Assembly (NCBI RefSeq): GCF_026341775.1 | Contig: NZ_JAPEOB010000008.1 | Coordinates: 1 to 64,000 of the forward strand | From: Streptomyces sp. NBC_00654 | GTDB lineage: Bacteria; Actinomycetota; Actinomycetes; Streptomycetales; Streptomycetaceae | DNA: 64,000 bases | Direction: 5' to 3' | Part shown: piece by piece, positions 22,885 to 30,469 of the stretch | How the letters are laid out: each line of letters starts with the position of its first letter | How positions within the stretch are numbered: the stretch's first letter is position 1 | Program-made: the position numbers and the translations under genes | The notes under the pieces: model-generated | What the model saw: the letters and a program-made list of their open reading frames with translations, nothing else | The model's database searches: none | Told to the model about the DNA's origin: nothing

Positions 22885-25623
22885 GTGCAGCCTGATGTAA
22901 TGAAAGCTTTAAGGTTATCCATGGCTTGCCGGGCCATCACGGACGGTCTCTGCCGTACCGTGCAGGCTGTCGCCCCGCCTGTCGGGCCCACGTCCAGACC
23001 GAGGTCGCGAGGAAGGCGGCGCTCCACCACTTCCCTCTTCATCACGGTCGTTCTCGCGATGACCTTGCTCGTCAGCGTCGGGGACATCAAGCCCGCCACT
23101 GCGGCGAACGATGCCGGCTGTGCGTCGTTCGGCTCGTCGTTCACCGCACAGCCCATCGCAGGTAACGGCACTGGGCTACGCCTGGGCTGCGCACGTGACG
23201 CCGGGAGCTTGCGCTCCCTGGCGAAAAGCGACGGGGACATGGTCGCGGTCATTGATTTCAAGGTCACAGAGCGGCCGGATCAGTGGCGGCAGGTGATGAA
23301 CCAGATGGTCGACACCACTCGCGCCGACATGGCCAGAGGGTTGTCCCTGAGCAAGGCCCTCACACTGCGGTCACAGCGGTACAGTGGGGGTTTCGCCCCG
23401 CAGACCAACAGCGTCACCTTCGGCGGGAACATCCACACCGTCGACGACAGCATCGTCCTCGTCGTGCCTGCCGGAGACATCGGCACCGCCGGATTCTGGG
23501 AGGGCTTCTGGAAGAAGTTCGTAAGTAACGCAGCCGGTGTCGCGGTGGGCGTGGCCAGCACCGCCCTATGCCTGCTGGCGTTCAACGTAGGGGCTCCGGC
23601 GGCCGCACCGGTCTGCGGCGCGGTGGGCGGGGCCCTGCTCTCGGGTGTCGCAGAGTTAGTCGGCGTCGCTCTGGACGGCAAGCCCATCGATGCGACCGCG
23701 TGGGGCCAGGCGCTCGGTTCCGCGGCGTGGGGCGCGATCGCCGGAGCCTCTGCCGGCTTGCTAGCCGAGTACCTTGCCGTGGGCGGCCGCGGGCTAATCG
23801 CGAGCACTCAAGAAACGCTCCGCCGGTACGCAACGATCTTCACCAACTGGCGAGCGCCGCTGAATTTCCTGGCCGACCTGCTGAGCCCTGACATCGCTCA
23901 GATCATCGCTGACACCGTGCAGCGACTTGCGCGGGGCATCCCCAGCACCCAGATCAGGGTCATGGCGTTGGGGTCGTCCAGCACCTGGGGCGAGGGCAGC
24001 TCCGACGGGAACGGCTACCGGGACACCGTCGACGTGGGGCTCCAGGGGATCGCCGAACGCAACGCCCAGCAGGCCGGCAACGCCAGCGCACGTCCCGCCG
24101 CCGAGGTGGGAACGCTGGGTAGCGACGACACCACCCCCGAAGTGGACTGGGTGGGATCGGTCCGGGTGGGGACGATGTCGGACCGGGAGACCGAGGGCTG
24201 GCGGGGATATCGGATCAACGAGATCGCTGGCAAGGCCGACTGCTCCGTCAAGCGCTACCGTCCCAATGTCATCACGCTCATTGCTGGCGGCAACGACGTC
24301 ATCATGAATTACCAGATGGATGGCGCGGTCGGCCGGCTGGAAGCACTGATTGACCAGATCACCACGGACGTCCCGAGGGCCACGGTGCTGGTGGCTGGAA
24401 TGCAGCCCTTCCTCGACCCTGCCCGGAACGCGAGGGGAGAGGCGTTCACCGCCCAGATCCCCGCTCTCGTAGACCGGTTGGTGGCACGCGGCCTGTCGGT
24501 GGTGTACGCGGACACCACCGCACTGGAACCCGCCGACATCCACACCTCTGACGGCATCCACCCCACCGATCGGGGCTACGACAAGATCGGCGCGGCGTTC
24601 CTCAAGGCAGCCAACGTGGCTAACGACCGGCGTTGGATCTTGGAACCGGTGGGACAGGTTCCTGAAGGAGCATCCGACGCCGACTCCTGTCCGACAAGGG
24701 ACGACGGCACCGGCGCCGGTGACAACGGCTCCAGCCAGCTGGGGCCTGGCTGGGATGACCACGGTGTCATCCAGGCCCAGCAGTTTCCCTCCACGAACCG
24801 GTTCTGGATGGTCGACGTGAACAAGGACCGCAAGGCCGAGTTCGTGACGGTCGACGAGAAACAGAATTTCCGGTTCTGGTGGAACAGCGGCCCCTCCGGC
24901 AAGAACTGGACCCCTTTCATCGAAGGCGAGAACTCCTATACACCCCCCGCCGGAGCGGTCGGCAATCAGCTACGCTTCGCCGACCTCGACGGTGATGGCT
25001 TCCCGGACTGCGCCGTGGTCGATTTGACCGGGCGGATACGGGCCTACACCTGGAAGGCCGAGAACCCGGCCGGTCAGCGCATGTGTATGAACAAGTACAA
25101 CGGCCTCGCCGATGTCTTCGATCAGGGGTCGCAAGGGGAAATCCTGCGCACCGACCCGACCACCAAGATCCGGTTCGCCGATGTCACAGGCGGAGGCCGG
25201 GACGACTATCTGCTGATCAAACCGGACGGCACGACGACCGCCTGGTACAACAGGGGCTTCCAGAGCGAAGCTGGCCGCAGATGGCTGGACTGGACGCCTC
25301 CCCACACCATCAGCCGCGCCCTGCAGAAGCCCAGGGAGATCAGATACGCCGACATCAACGGGGACAAGCGCGCCGACCGGATACTGATCACCGCCAGGGG
25401 CGGCGCCAGAGCTTGGATCAACGAAGGGGCAACAGGCGCGGGCGGAACCTACCGCGACATCGGCAAGATCGCCGCTGACGGGAACCTTCCGCCGAAGGAC
25501 ATCCAGTTCGCCGACCTCGACGGCGACGGCAAGGATGACTTCGTCCGAATCGGCTGGACCGGCGTCACCCACGCCTGGCTCAACAAACTCCCCGCAAGCT
25601 ACTTCAACTCCTTCCACCCGTAA
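22885..25623 (+). CDS. Secreted SGNH hydrolase with FG-GAP/VCBS-like repeats
   Basis: A 912-residue exported protein. A long basic start (RPRSRGRRRSTTS) precedes the signal core (LFITVVLAMTLLVSVGDIKP) with cleavage near ATAAND at about residue 73. Residues about 200-300 form an Ala/Gly-rich hydrophobic region (GVAVGVASTALCLLAFNVGA). The SGNH esterase domain follows at about 355-580: block I RVMALGSSSTWGEGS with the catalytic Ser, block III LIAGGNDV, block V SDGIHPTDRGYDKIG with Asp and His. The last 270 residues are repeats with Ca-binding type loops (FADLDGDGFPD, YADINGDKRAD, FADLDGDGKDD), a beta-propeller. It probably de-esterifies a polysaccharide or lipid outside the cell. The GTG 22885 was kept; ATG 22900 is also possible. 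Confidence 0.8.
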   Translation: MQPDVMKALRLSMACRAITDGLCRTVQAVAPPVGPTSRPRSRGRRRSTTSLFITVVLAMTLLVSVGDIKPATAANDAGCASFGSSFTAQPIAGNGTGLRLGCARDAGSLRSLAKSDGDMVAVIDFKVTERPDQWRQVMNQMVDTTRADMARGLSLSKALTLRSQRYSGGFAPQTNSVTFGGNIHTVDDSIVLVVPAGDIGTAGFWEGFWKKFVSNAAGVAVGVASTALCLLAFNVGAPAAAPVCGAVGGALLSGVAELVGVALDGKPIDATAWGQALGSAAWGAIAGASAGLLAEYLAVGGRGLIASTQETLRRYATIFTNWRAPLNFLADLLSPDIAQIIADTVQRLARGIPSTQIRVMALGSSSTWGEGSSDGNGYRDTVDVGLQGIAERNAQQAGNASARPAAEVGTLGSDDTTPEVDWVGSVRVGTMSDRETEGWRGYRINEIAGKADCSVKRYRPNVITLIAGGNDVIMNYQMDGAVGRLEALIDQITTDVPRATVLVAGMQPFLDPARNARGEAFTAQIPALVDRLVARGLSVVYADTTALEPADIHTSDGIHPTDRGYDKIGAAFLKAANVANDRRWILEPVGQVPEGASDADSCPTRDDGTGAGDNGSSQLGPGWDDHGVIQAQQFPSTNRFWMVDVNKDRKAEFVTVDEKQNFRFWWNSGPSGKNWTPFIEGENSYTPPAGAVGNQLRFADLDGDGFPDCAVVDLTGRIRAYTWKAENPAGQRMCMNKYNGLADVFDQGSQGEILRTDPTTKIRFADVTGGGRDDYLLIKPDGTTTAWYNRGFQSEAGRRWLDWTPPHTISRALQKPREIRYADINGDKRADRILITARGGARAWINEGATGAGGTYRDIGKIAADGNLPPKDIQFADLDGDGKDDFVRIGWTGVTHAWLNKLPASYFNSFHP

Positions 25624-25643
25624 GCCATCTCCACCTCCACGGA

Positions 25644-25673
25644 CGACCACCCGCGCATCCCTGCGGGTGGTCG
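25644..25673 (+). terminator. Stem-loop terminator after the esterase
   Basis: CGACCACCCGC (25644-25654) pairs perfectly with 25663-25673 around an 8-base loop, 20 bases after the stop codon. Confidence 0.7.
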
Positions 25674-25957
25674 TTCCCCGTTCTCCCACACCTCAAGGAA
25701 CGGGCTGTTCGATGGTCCGGTGCCCAGCGCGCGGCGGGCGGGCGTCACCATCCGGTCAGCCGTCGGATGAACGAAGTACATCGCCTCGCTGCCGGTGTCC
25801 TCTAACCTCGCCGTTTCGGTTGGGCTGATGCGGCGTTGCTGATCACCAACTGGGGCGATCCAGGCGATTTTGTTTGCCTGGGGCATGGCGGGGGCCCGGC
25901 GCGGTGGTCGGGGTTCTCCGATGTCCTTCGGGTTGTGGGCGCGCGGGGGACGGCCGC
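25674..25957. other. Intergenic stretch
   Basis: A minus-strand frame reads TGSEAMYFVHPTADRMVTPA in fair codon bias but has no recognisable family, and it meets the IS1380 remnant. Probably another decayed fragment. Confidence 0.3.
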
Positions 25958-26675
25958 TCAGCCAACTGGTCGAGGCAGTGCGGCAAGGCGGTGGAAGGCC
26001 GTGACCAGTTCGTTTCTCCAGGGCCAGGTCGCCGAGATCCGTAGGCGGAGGCGGCGGCCGCCGCGGGTGAGGCGGGCGGCGACGTGCAGCAGCCGGTAGC
26101 GGAGCTTCTTCGGCTCGGCAGCCGCGAGTTCGCCGTCCAACAGCAGGACGCGCATCCAGGCCAGCAGATCGACCGCCGCCAGGCTGAGTTCGAGCCAGAC
26201 GGCGTTGATGGAGAAGTCACGGGAGAGGGAAGCGGCCAAAGCCGGTGGTCTTGCCGCAGCGGATATGGTCCTCGACCGTGGCATGCCCGCGGTGACGGGC
26301 CTCCAGGAACTGGGCGGAACCGCCACCGGAGTACGGGGTGTCGGTGAGGAACACTTGATGCCGCAGGCCCTCGTCCTGATCGAACAGGGACAGTTGGGCT
26401 CCGGGGTGCGGTCGCTCCCGGCGCACGATGATGCGGGTGCCGGCCGGGTAGCCGGCAAGGTCGACCATGCCGGTCAGCTCTGCGACCTCGGCGCCGTCGC
26501 GAAGTGTCCCGTTCTGGTCCAGGGCGGGGTGCCAGACCTGCTCAGGCAGGGTCCGGATCGCGTGGCGGACCGGCTCGGTGACCGCGTGCCCGACCGAGAA
26601 ACGCAGGTCCAGGCCATGCTCGCGCAAGGTTCGGATGTGGGTGAGGAAGTGAGGTGACCCCCGGAGTGTGGACAC
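25958..26675 (-). mobile_element. IS1380-family transposase remnant
   Basis: The C-terminal half of an IS1380 transposase reads on the minus strand: HIRTLREHGLDLRFSVGHAV, then AEVAELTGMVDLAGYPAGTR and GHATVEDHIRCGKTTGFGRF. A one-base shift near 26217 moves the rest to another frame (DFSINAVWLELSLAAVDLLA, then RYRLLHVAARLTRGGRRLRL) that ends at 25958. The N-terminal half with the first catalytic residues is absent; the gene stops where the IS3 element begins at 26651. The missing half is not found on the other side of that IS3, so a deletion accompanied or followed its insertion. Confidence 0.8.
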
Positions 26676-26976
26676 AGGGGTTCATGCTGCGAGTGAGAGT
26701 TTAGCTGTCTTGTGGTGGTGCTGTTCGAACTCCATCGGGGAGAGGTAGGAGAGCGCGCTGTGTCGGCGTCGGGCGTTGTAGTAGGTGAGCCACCGGAATA
26801 TCTCGAGCCTTGCCTGAGACATCGTCACGAACACTCTCCTGTGCATCGTTTCTCGCTTCAGTCCCTGCCAGAAGCTCTCGGCCAGGGCGTTGTCGTAGCT
26901 GGAGCCGACCCTGCCCATGCTTCTGCGGATGCCGTGCAGGTCGCAGACCTGGGCGAACGCGGCCGAGGTGTATTGC

Positions 26977-28427
26977 CCGGACTCAATCGGTTGTCGCAAC
27001 ACCGGCTTCTTGAGTCAAGAGTAGGTGTTCGTTGAGGGCTTCAGCGGGTGTCTTCCATCCGAGGGTTTTGCGGGGGCGGCTGTTGAGGGCGAGTGCAACG
27101 GCTGCGAGGTCGTCTGTCTGCCATCGGGACAAGTCCGTGCCCTTCGGAAAGTACTGCCGCAGCAACCCGTTCGTATTCTCGTTCGTGCCGCGTTGCCACG
27201 GGCTGTGCGGGTCCGCGAAGTAGATTTCGAGGCCGGTGTCGACGCGGAGCCGGGCATGCTGTGCCAGTTCTTTGCCGCGGTCCCAGGTCAACGAGCGACG
27301 CAGCTGCTCGGGCAGCGTGGTGATCGTGGAGGCGATCGCGTCCCTGACGGCCTCGGCCCCCAGACCGGCCAGCGCCGGCCCGTTCTTCACCCTCGGCTCG
27401 GTGCCAAAGCCTTCCATCCGGGGCAGGTGCAGCAGCATGGTAAACCGGGTCGTGCGCTCGACCAGAGTGCCGATCGCGGACTTGCCGGTGCCGATGATGA
27501 GGTCGCCTTCCCAGTGTCCCGGGACTGCCCGGTCCTCGGCCTCGGCCGGTCGTTGGCTGATCATCACCTCGGGGGTGACGTGCCCGTTCGCCCGCCGTCG
27601 GGCTCGGGCGCGGGGAACCCGCAGCGCACGCCCGGTACGCAGACAGCCGACCAGCTCACGCTTGAGGGCTCCACGTCCTTGGATGTAAAGCGCCTGGTAG
27701 ATCGCCTCGTGCGAGATGCGCATGGACTCATCATCGGGGAAATCCGTCCTGAGCCGGCCCGCGATCTGCTCGGGACTCCAGGCCGTCGCCCACCGCCGGT
27801 CCTGACGGCGGGGCTTGTTCCGTCCCTTCCACCGAGGCGTCTTCGGCCCGGTGACCTGTGTTCCGTCCGGACGACGTACATCCCCGGCGAGCCGGTCCTG
27901 CACATACTCACGCAGCCGTTCATCGGCCACGAGCTTCGGCGTCTTCGGACGCCGTGCCGCCAGTTCCGCCTTCCACTGGGCGATCGAGGCCCGGTAGCCG
28001 AGCTGCCCGCCGCGGGTGGCCGCGTTGCGTCGCAGCTCCCGCGAGATGGTCGACGGATCCCTGCCCAGGCGGCGTGCAATCTCGCGGACTCCCAGGCCCT
28101 GGGCGTTGAGCAGCGCGATTTCTTCGCGTTCCGTGAAGGACAGGTATCTGCCCGAGGGCGTGCTGAGCTGGATCGACGGCATGCCGCCACGTTCACGGAA
28201 CCAACGGGACCCCACCACTGGGGATACGCCGCACGAGACCGCCGCCGCCTCGCTGGTCATCCCCTCGGCGATCTTCATCCAGAAAGCCCGCTCCACCTCC
28301 CGACGGATTGGGGGCCGTCCCGGCGACCGCATTGCCGGACGCCCCGTCAGCCGCGTGGCCCATCCCGCTGGCCGACCCATCCAACACCTCCAGGGTCGAG
28401 GTGTTGCGACGATCAGTTGAATCCACC
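26977..28427 (-). mobile_element. IS30-family element (1451 bp) with TTGC target duplication
   Basis: TTGC flanks it at 26973-26976 and 28428-28431. The ends are imperfect inverted repeats of about 25 bases with the shared core GTCGCAACACC. It holds one full transposase gene. A second, truncated IS30-type copy with a similar end (GGTGTTGCGACGA) lies near 57320. Confidence 0.85.
26983..28380 (-). CDS. IS30-family transposase
   Basis: A 465-residue transposase, complete. The N-terminal part has two HTH segments (RREVERAFWMKIAEGMTSEA and YLSFTEREEIALLNAQGLGV followed by ARRLGRDPSTISREL, the IS30 signature). The DDE core shows the first Asp in VPGHWEGDLIIGTG, the second in SLTWDRGKEL and the Glu in QRGTNENTNGLLRQ, closing with LNSRPRKTLGWKTPAEALNE. 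The ATG at 28380 lies close to the right IR. No damage is seen, so it is likely mobile. The reading frame stays open further upstream into IS3 sequence, but that part is not native. Confidence 0.9.
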   Translation of the reverse strand: MGRPAGWATRLTGRPAMRSPGRPPIRREVERAFWMKIAEGMTSEAAAVSCGVSPVVGSRWFRERGGMPSIQLSTPSGRYLSFTEREEIALLNAQGLGVREIARRLGRDPSTISRELRRNAATRGGQLGYRASIAQWKAELAARRPKTPKLVADERLREYVQDRLAGDVRRPDGTQVTGPKTPRWKGRNKPRRQDRRWATAWSPEQIAGRLRTDFPDDESMRISHEAIYQALYIQGRGALKRELVGCLRTGRALRVPRARARRRANGHVTPEVMISQRPAEAEDRAVPGHWEGDLIIGTGKSAIGTLVERTTRFTMLLHLPRMEGFGTEPRVKNGPALAGLGAEAVRDAIASTITTLPEQLRRSLTWDRGKELAQHARLRVDTGLEIYFADPHSPWQRGTNENTNGLLRQYFPKGTDLSRWQTDDLAAVALALNSRPRKTLGWKTPAEALNEHLLLTQEAGVATTD

Positions 28428-29032
28428 TTGCGATCCGCGGTCCGCGTGGAAGATCACTCCGGCCACGTCGCCGCCGCGGGTCGCGACCGCGGCCTGGAGC
28501 GCGTCGATGACGAGCTCGGCCCGCATGTGCGGGGCCATCGACCAGCCGAGCACTCGGCGCGACCGGATATCGATGACGCAAGCGAGGTAGAGCCACGCGG
28601 CTCCGACCTGCACGTATGTGATGTCGCCGCACCACTTCTCGTCCAGCGTACTGGCGGTGAAGTCCCGCTGGACCAGGTCCGCCACTGGCGGCGCGAGGCG
28701 GTCCGGGATCGTGGTGCGCTTCTTCTTCCGCAGGTGACGGCCGACGATGCCGTGCTTGCGCATCAGCCTGGCCACGCGCTTGTGGTTGACCGTGTGGCCG
28801 AAGCCGCGCAGTTCGGCATGGACTCGAAGCGCGCCGTAGTTCCCGCGGTGTTCGGCATGGATTTCGCGGATCTCCTCGACCAGGGCGTCCTCCTCGAACT
28901 GCCGCCCCGCCCGCGCCTCGGCGCCGGTGATCCACCGGTAGTAGCCCGAGCGGGAGACCTCCAGTACCCGGCATATCCGCTTGATGCCGAACATTCCGGC
29001 GTGGGTGGAGACGAAGTCCCAAGCGGCGGTCT

Positions 29033-29341
29033 TCACTTCATCTCCCGGGCGAAATAGGCCGCTGCCCGACGCAGGATCTCGCGTTCCAGCTGCCATTCCT
29101 TCTCCGCCTTGGCCAGCCGCGCGTTCTCCGCGCGCAGCCGGGCCAACTCGGCCTCGGTGTCCTGCGACGCGCCTGCGGCGACTGGACGACCGTCGGCATC
29201 ACGCACCCAGGTCCGCAGCGTTTCGGGGTTGACGTTCAGATCAGCCGCGACGTCCTTGAACGTCCGCCTGCCGGCCGAAGCCCGCCACAACGCGATCGCG
29301 TCGGACCGGAACTCCGCACTGTACTTCGAGGGCCGTGCCAC
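29033..29341 (-). CDS. IS3-family transposase OrfA
   Basis: The 102-residue DNA-binding subunit. It reads MARPSKYSAEFRSDAIALWR, then a helix-turn-helix (RTFKDVAADLNVNPETLRTW) and the leucine-zipper type coiled coil that pairs OrfA with OrfAB (EAELARLRAENARLAKAEKE). Length is normal for IS3. It overlaps orfB, which is reached by programmed -1 frameshifting in this family. The gene itself is intact although orfB is broken. Confidence 0.9.
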   Translation of the reverse strand: MARPSKYSAEFRSDAIALWRASAGRRTFKDVAADLNVNPETLRTWVRDADGRPVAAGASQDTEAELARLRAENARLAKAEKEWQLEREILRRAAAYFAREMK

Positions 29342-29409
29342 GTAGATCTACACCTTCCAGGATCAGCAAGATCCATTGTCAGGTGTGTCCACACCACAGG
29401 GGTCACCTC

Positions 29410-29823
29410 ATCCACCAACCCACCCCTCTGACGCGCCGCACCCGTCAGACGCAGACTGGCCCCGCCACGACACACGGGCCAACACACCGCACGACATCAC
29501 TCCAAGAAGTGACATCCACGCGATGCAGACACATCCTGCAGCTCTCTACCGCTATAGACCCGGCATCAGGATCACCCACGCTTCAGCAGCACTCTTCAGC
29601 CCCGAATCGGCGCGATGCCTTCAGCAAACGACCGACCCACCCACCACCACCAGGCGCAACCCGGAACTGAAAAGGAAACACCAACCACTGAAATCTAGAA
29701 GCCGACCATCATCGCGAGGGCTGCGGGATGGGTATCACTCACCCAGCAACCAATGTACGAGCGGCGCAACCTCAGATGGTTTCAGAATTGGCCACATTCG
29801 ACCTTTCTAGGCAAAACCATGAA
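29410..29823. other. Intergenic stretch, AT-rich, no gene
   Basis: Lower GC than the rest of the window. Codon bias is absent in all frames. It separates the IS3 end from the immunity-type gene. Confidence 0.5.
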
Positions 29824-30270
29824 CTACATCGATCCGGATGAGAAGGTAACAATGGGGCCATCTTCGGAACCGATAACCCGAACATCGAAACTCCGGTGAG
29901 GAAATTCGGCAGACAACGCAGCACCCCACGTTTTTGCAACACATGCGGCAAAGAAATCCTGCGCCCGCCAGTCCTCTTCGACATCATCCGAATCGACAAT
30001 CTGCCAGACTCGCAGCTGATTCAGTGTCGCCTCAATTTTTCGAACGTCACCGGAGAGACTCTCGCGCCATGCCTTAAAATTCGATTCTTCGTAAGCACGA
30101 TCCCACAGCACACACCCCTCCACTTCGACAAAACGCGGCCAGAAGATCCGGGAGAATGCCACCATCATTCCTAGATCGCCATGACCTTTCACATAATCTA
30201 GGTAATCAACTCCCCCTCCCCATTCCTCCACCCAGGACTTGATTCCGGGGTAGTCCATCGGGTCATTCAT
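29824..30270 (-). CDS. Probable immunity protein of the RHS toxin
   Basis: A 148-residue acidic, Trp/Asp-rich protein (MNDPMDYPGIKSWVEEWGGG, then FWPRFVEVEGCVLWDRAYEE and VRKIEATLNQLRVWQIVDSD). It has no signal peptide and should be cytoplasmic. GAGGAGC stands just before ATG 30270. It follows directly after the toxin tip of the RHS gene, in the same direction with 200 bases between, which is the classic place of an immunity gene. Its GC content is lower than that of the window, as is usual for exchanged toxin/immunity cassettes. No known immunity family is recognised; the role is inferred from position, size and composition. Confidence 0.65.
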   Translation of the reverse strand: MNDPMDYPGIKSWVEEWGGGVDYLDYVKGHGDLGMMVAFSRIFWPRFVEVEGCVLWDRAYEESNFKAWRESLSGDVRKIEATLNQLRVWQIVDSDDVEEDWRAQDFFAACVAKTWGAALSAEFPHRSFDVRVIGSEDGPIVTFSSGSM

Positions 30271-30361
30271 GGATAGCTCCTCGCGTCACTTGCGTAGGGT
30301 TCAGCCATTCGAGCCACCCAGAGAGATGGCGGCAAACCCACAGAGATTCACAAATTCAGAG

Positions 30362-30400
30362 ACCTCAGGCGCCCGCCATGTTACTGCGAGCGCCTGAGGT
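30362..30400. repeat. 11-bp inverted repeat between toxin and immunity genes
   Basis: ACCTCAGGCGC (30362-30372) and GCGCCTGAGGT (30390-30400) are exact reverse complements around 17 bases. On the transcript it can fold between the toxin end and the immunity start, as a terminator that limits read-through or as a messenger-stabilising stem. Confidence 0.6.
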
Positions 30401-30469
30401 GATGCATTTCTACCAGTATTCAATTATTTATGAACGGCTTGCATGTCAGCCATCCATATTTAGCTCGGC

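Larger units (their letters stand above)
26682..29096 (-). pseudogene. IS3-family OrfB interrupted by IS30
   Basis: The integrase-core subunit is split. The upstream part (28428-29096) reads FGIKRICRVLEVSRSGYYRW, RRGNYGALRV-type helices and the first two Asp positions (DEKWCGDITYVQ, VIFHADRGSQ). The downstream part (26682-26976) continues QYTSAAFAQVCDLHGIRRSM, with SSYDNALAESFWQGLKRE giving the catalytic Glu. Removing the IS30 and one copy of TTGC (minus strand GCAA) restores DRGSQYTSAAF exactly, so the interruption is clean. No full OrfB can be made now. Confidence 0.9.
26651..29409 (-). mobile_element. IS3-family element carrying an IS30 element
   Basis: The ends are GAGGTGACCCC..GTGTGGACACA repeats, matching at 23 of 26 positions when the left (26651-26676) is compared with the inverted right end (29384-29409). 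The element holds orfA and orfB on the minus strand, and orfB is interrupted by a 1451-bp IS30 element. Without it the IS3 would be about 1.3 kb, a normal size. No direct flanking repeat is found. Confidence 0.85.

Noticed and set aside
28381..29022. N-terminal extension of the IS30 transposase frame to 679 codons
   Set aside because: It reads IS3 orfB DNA in a wrong frame. The IS30 element ends at 28427, so the native start is at 28380.
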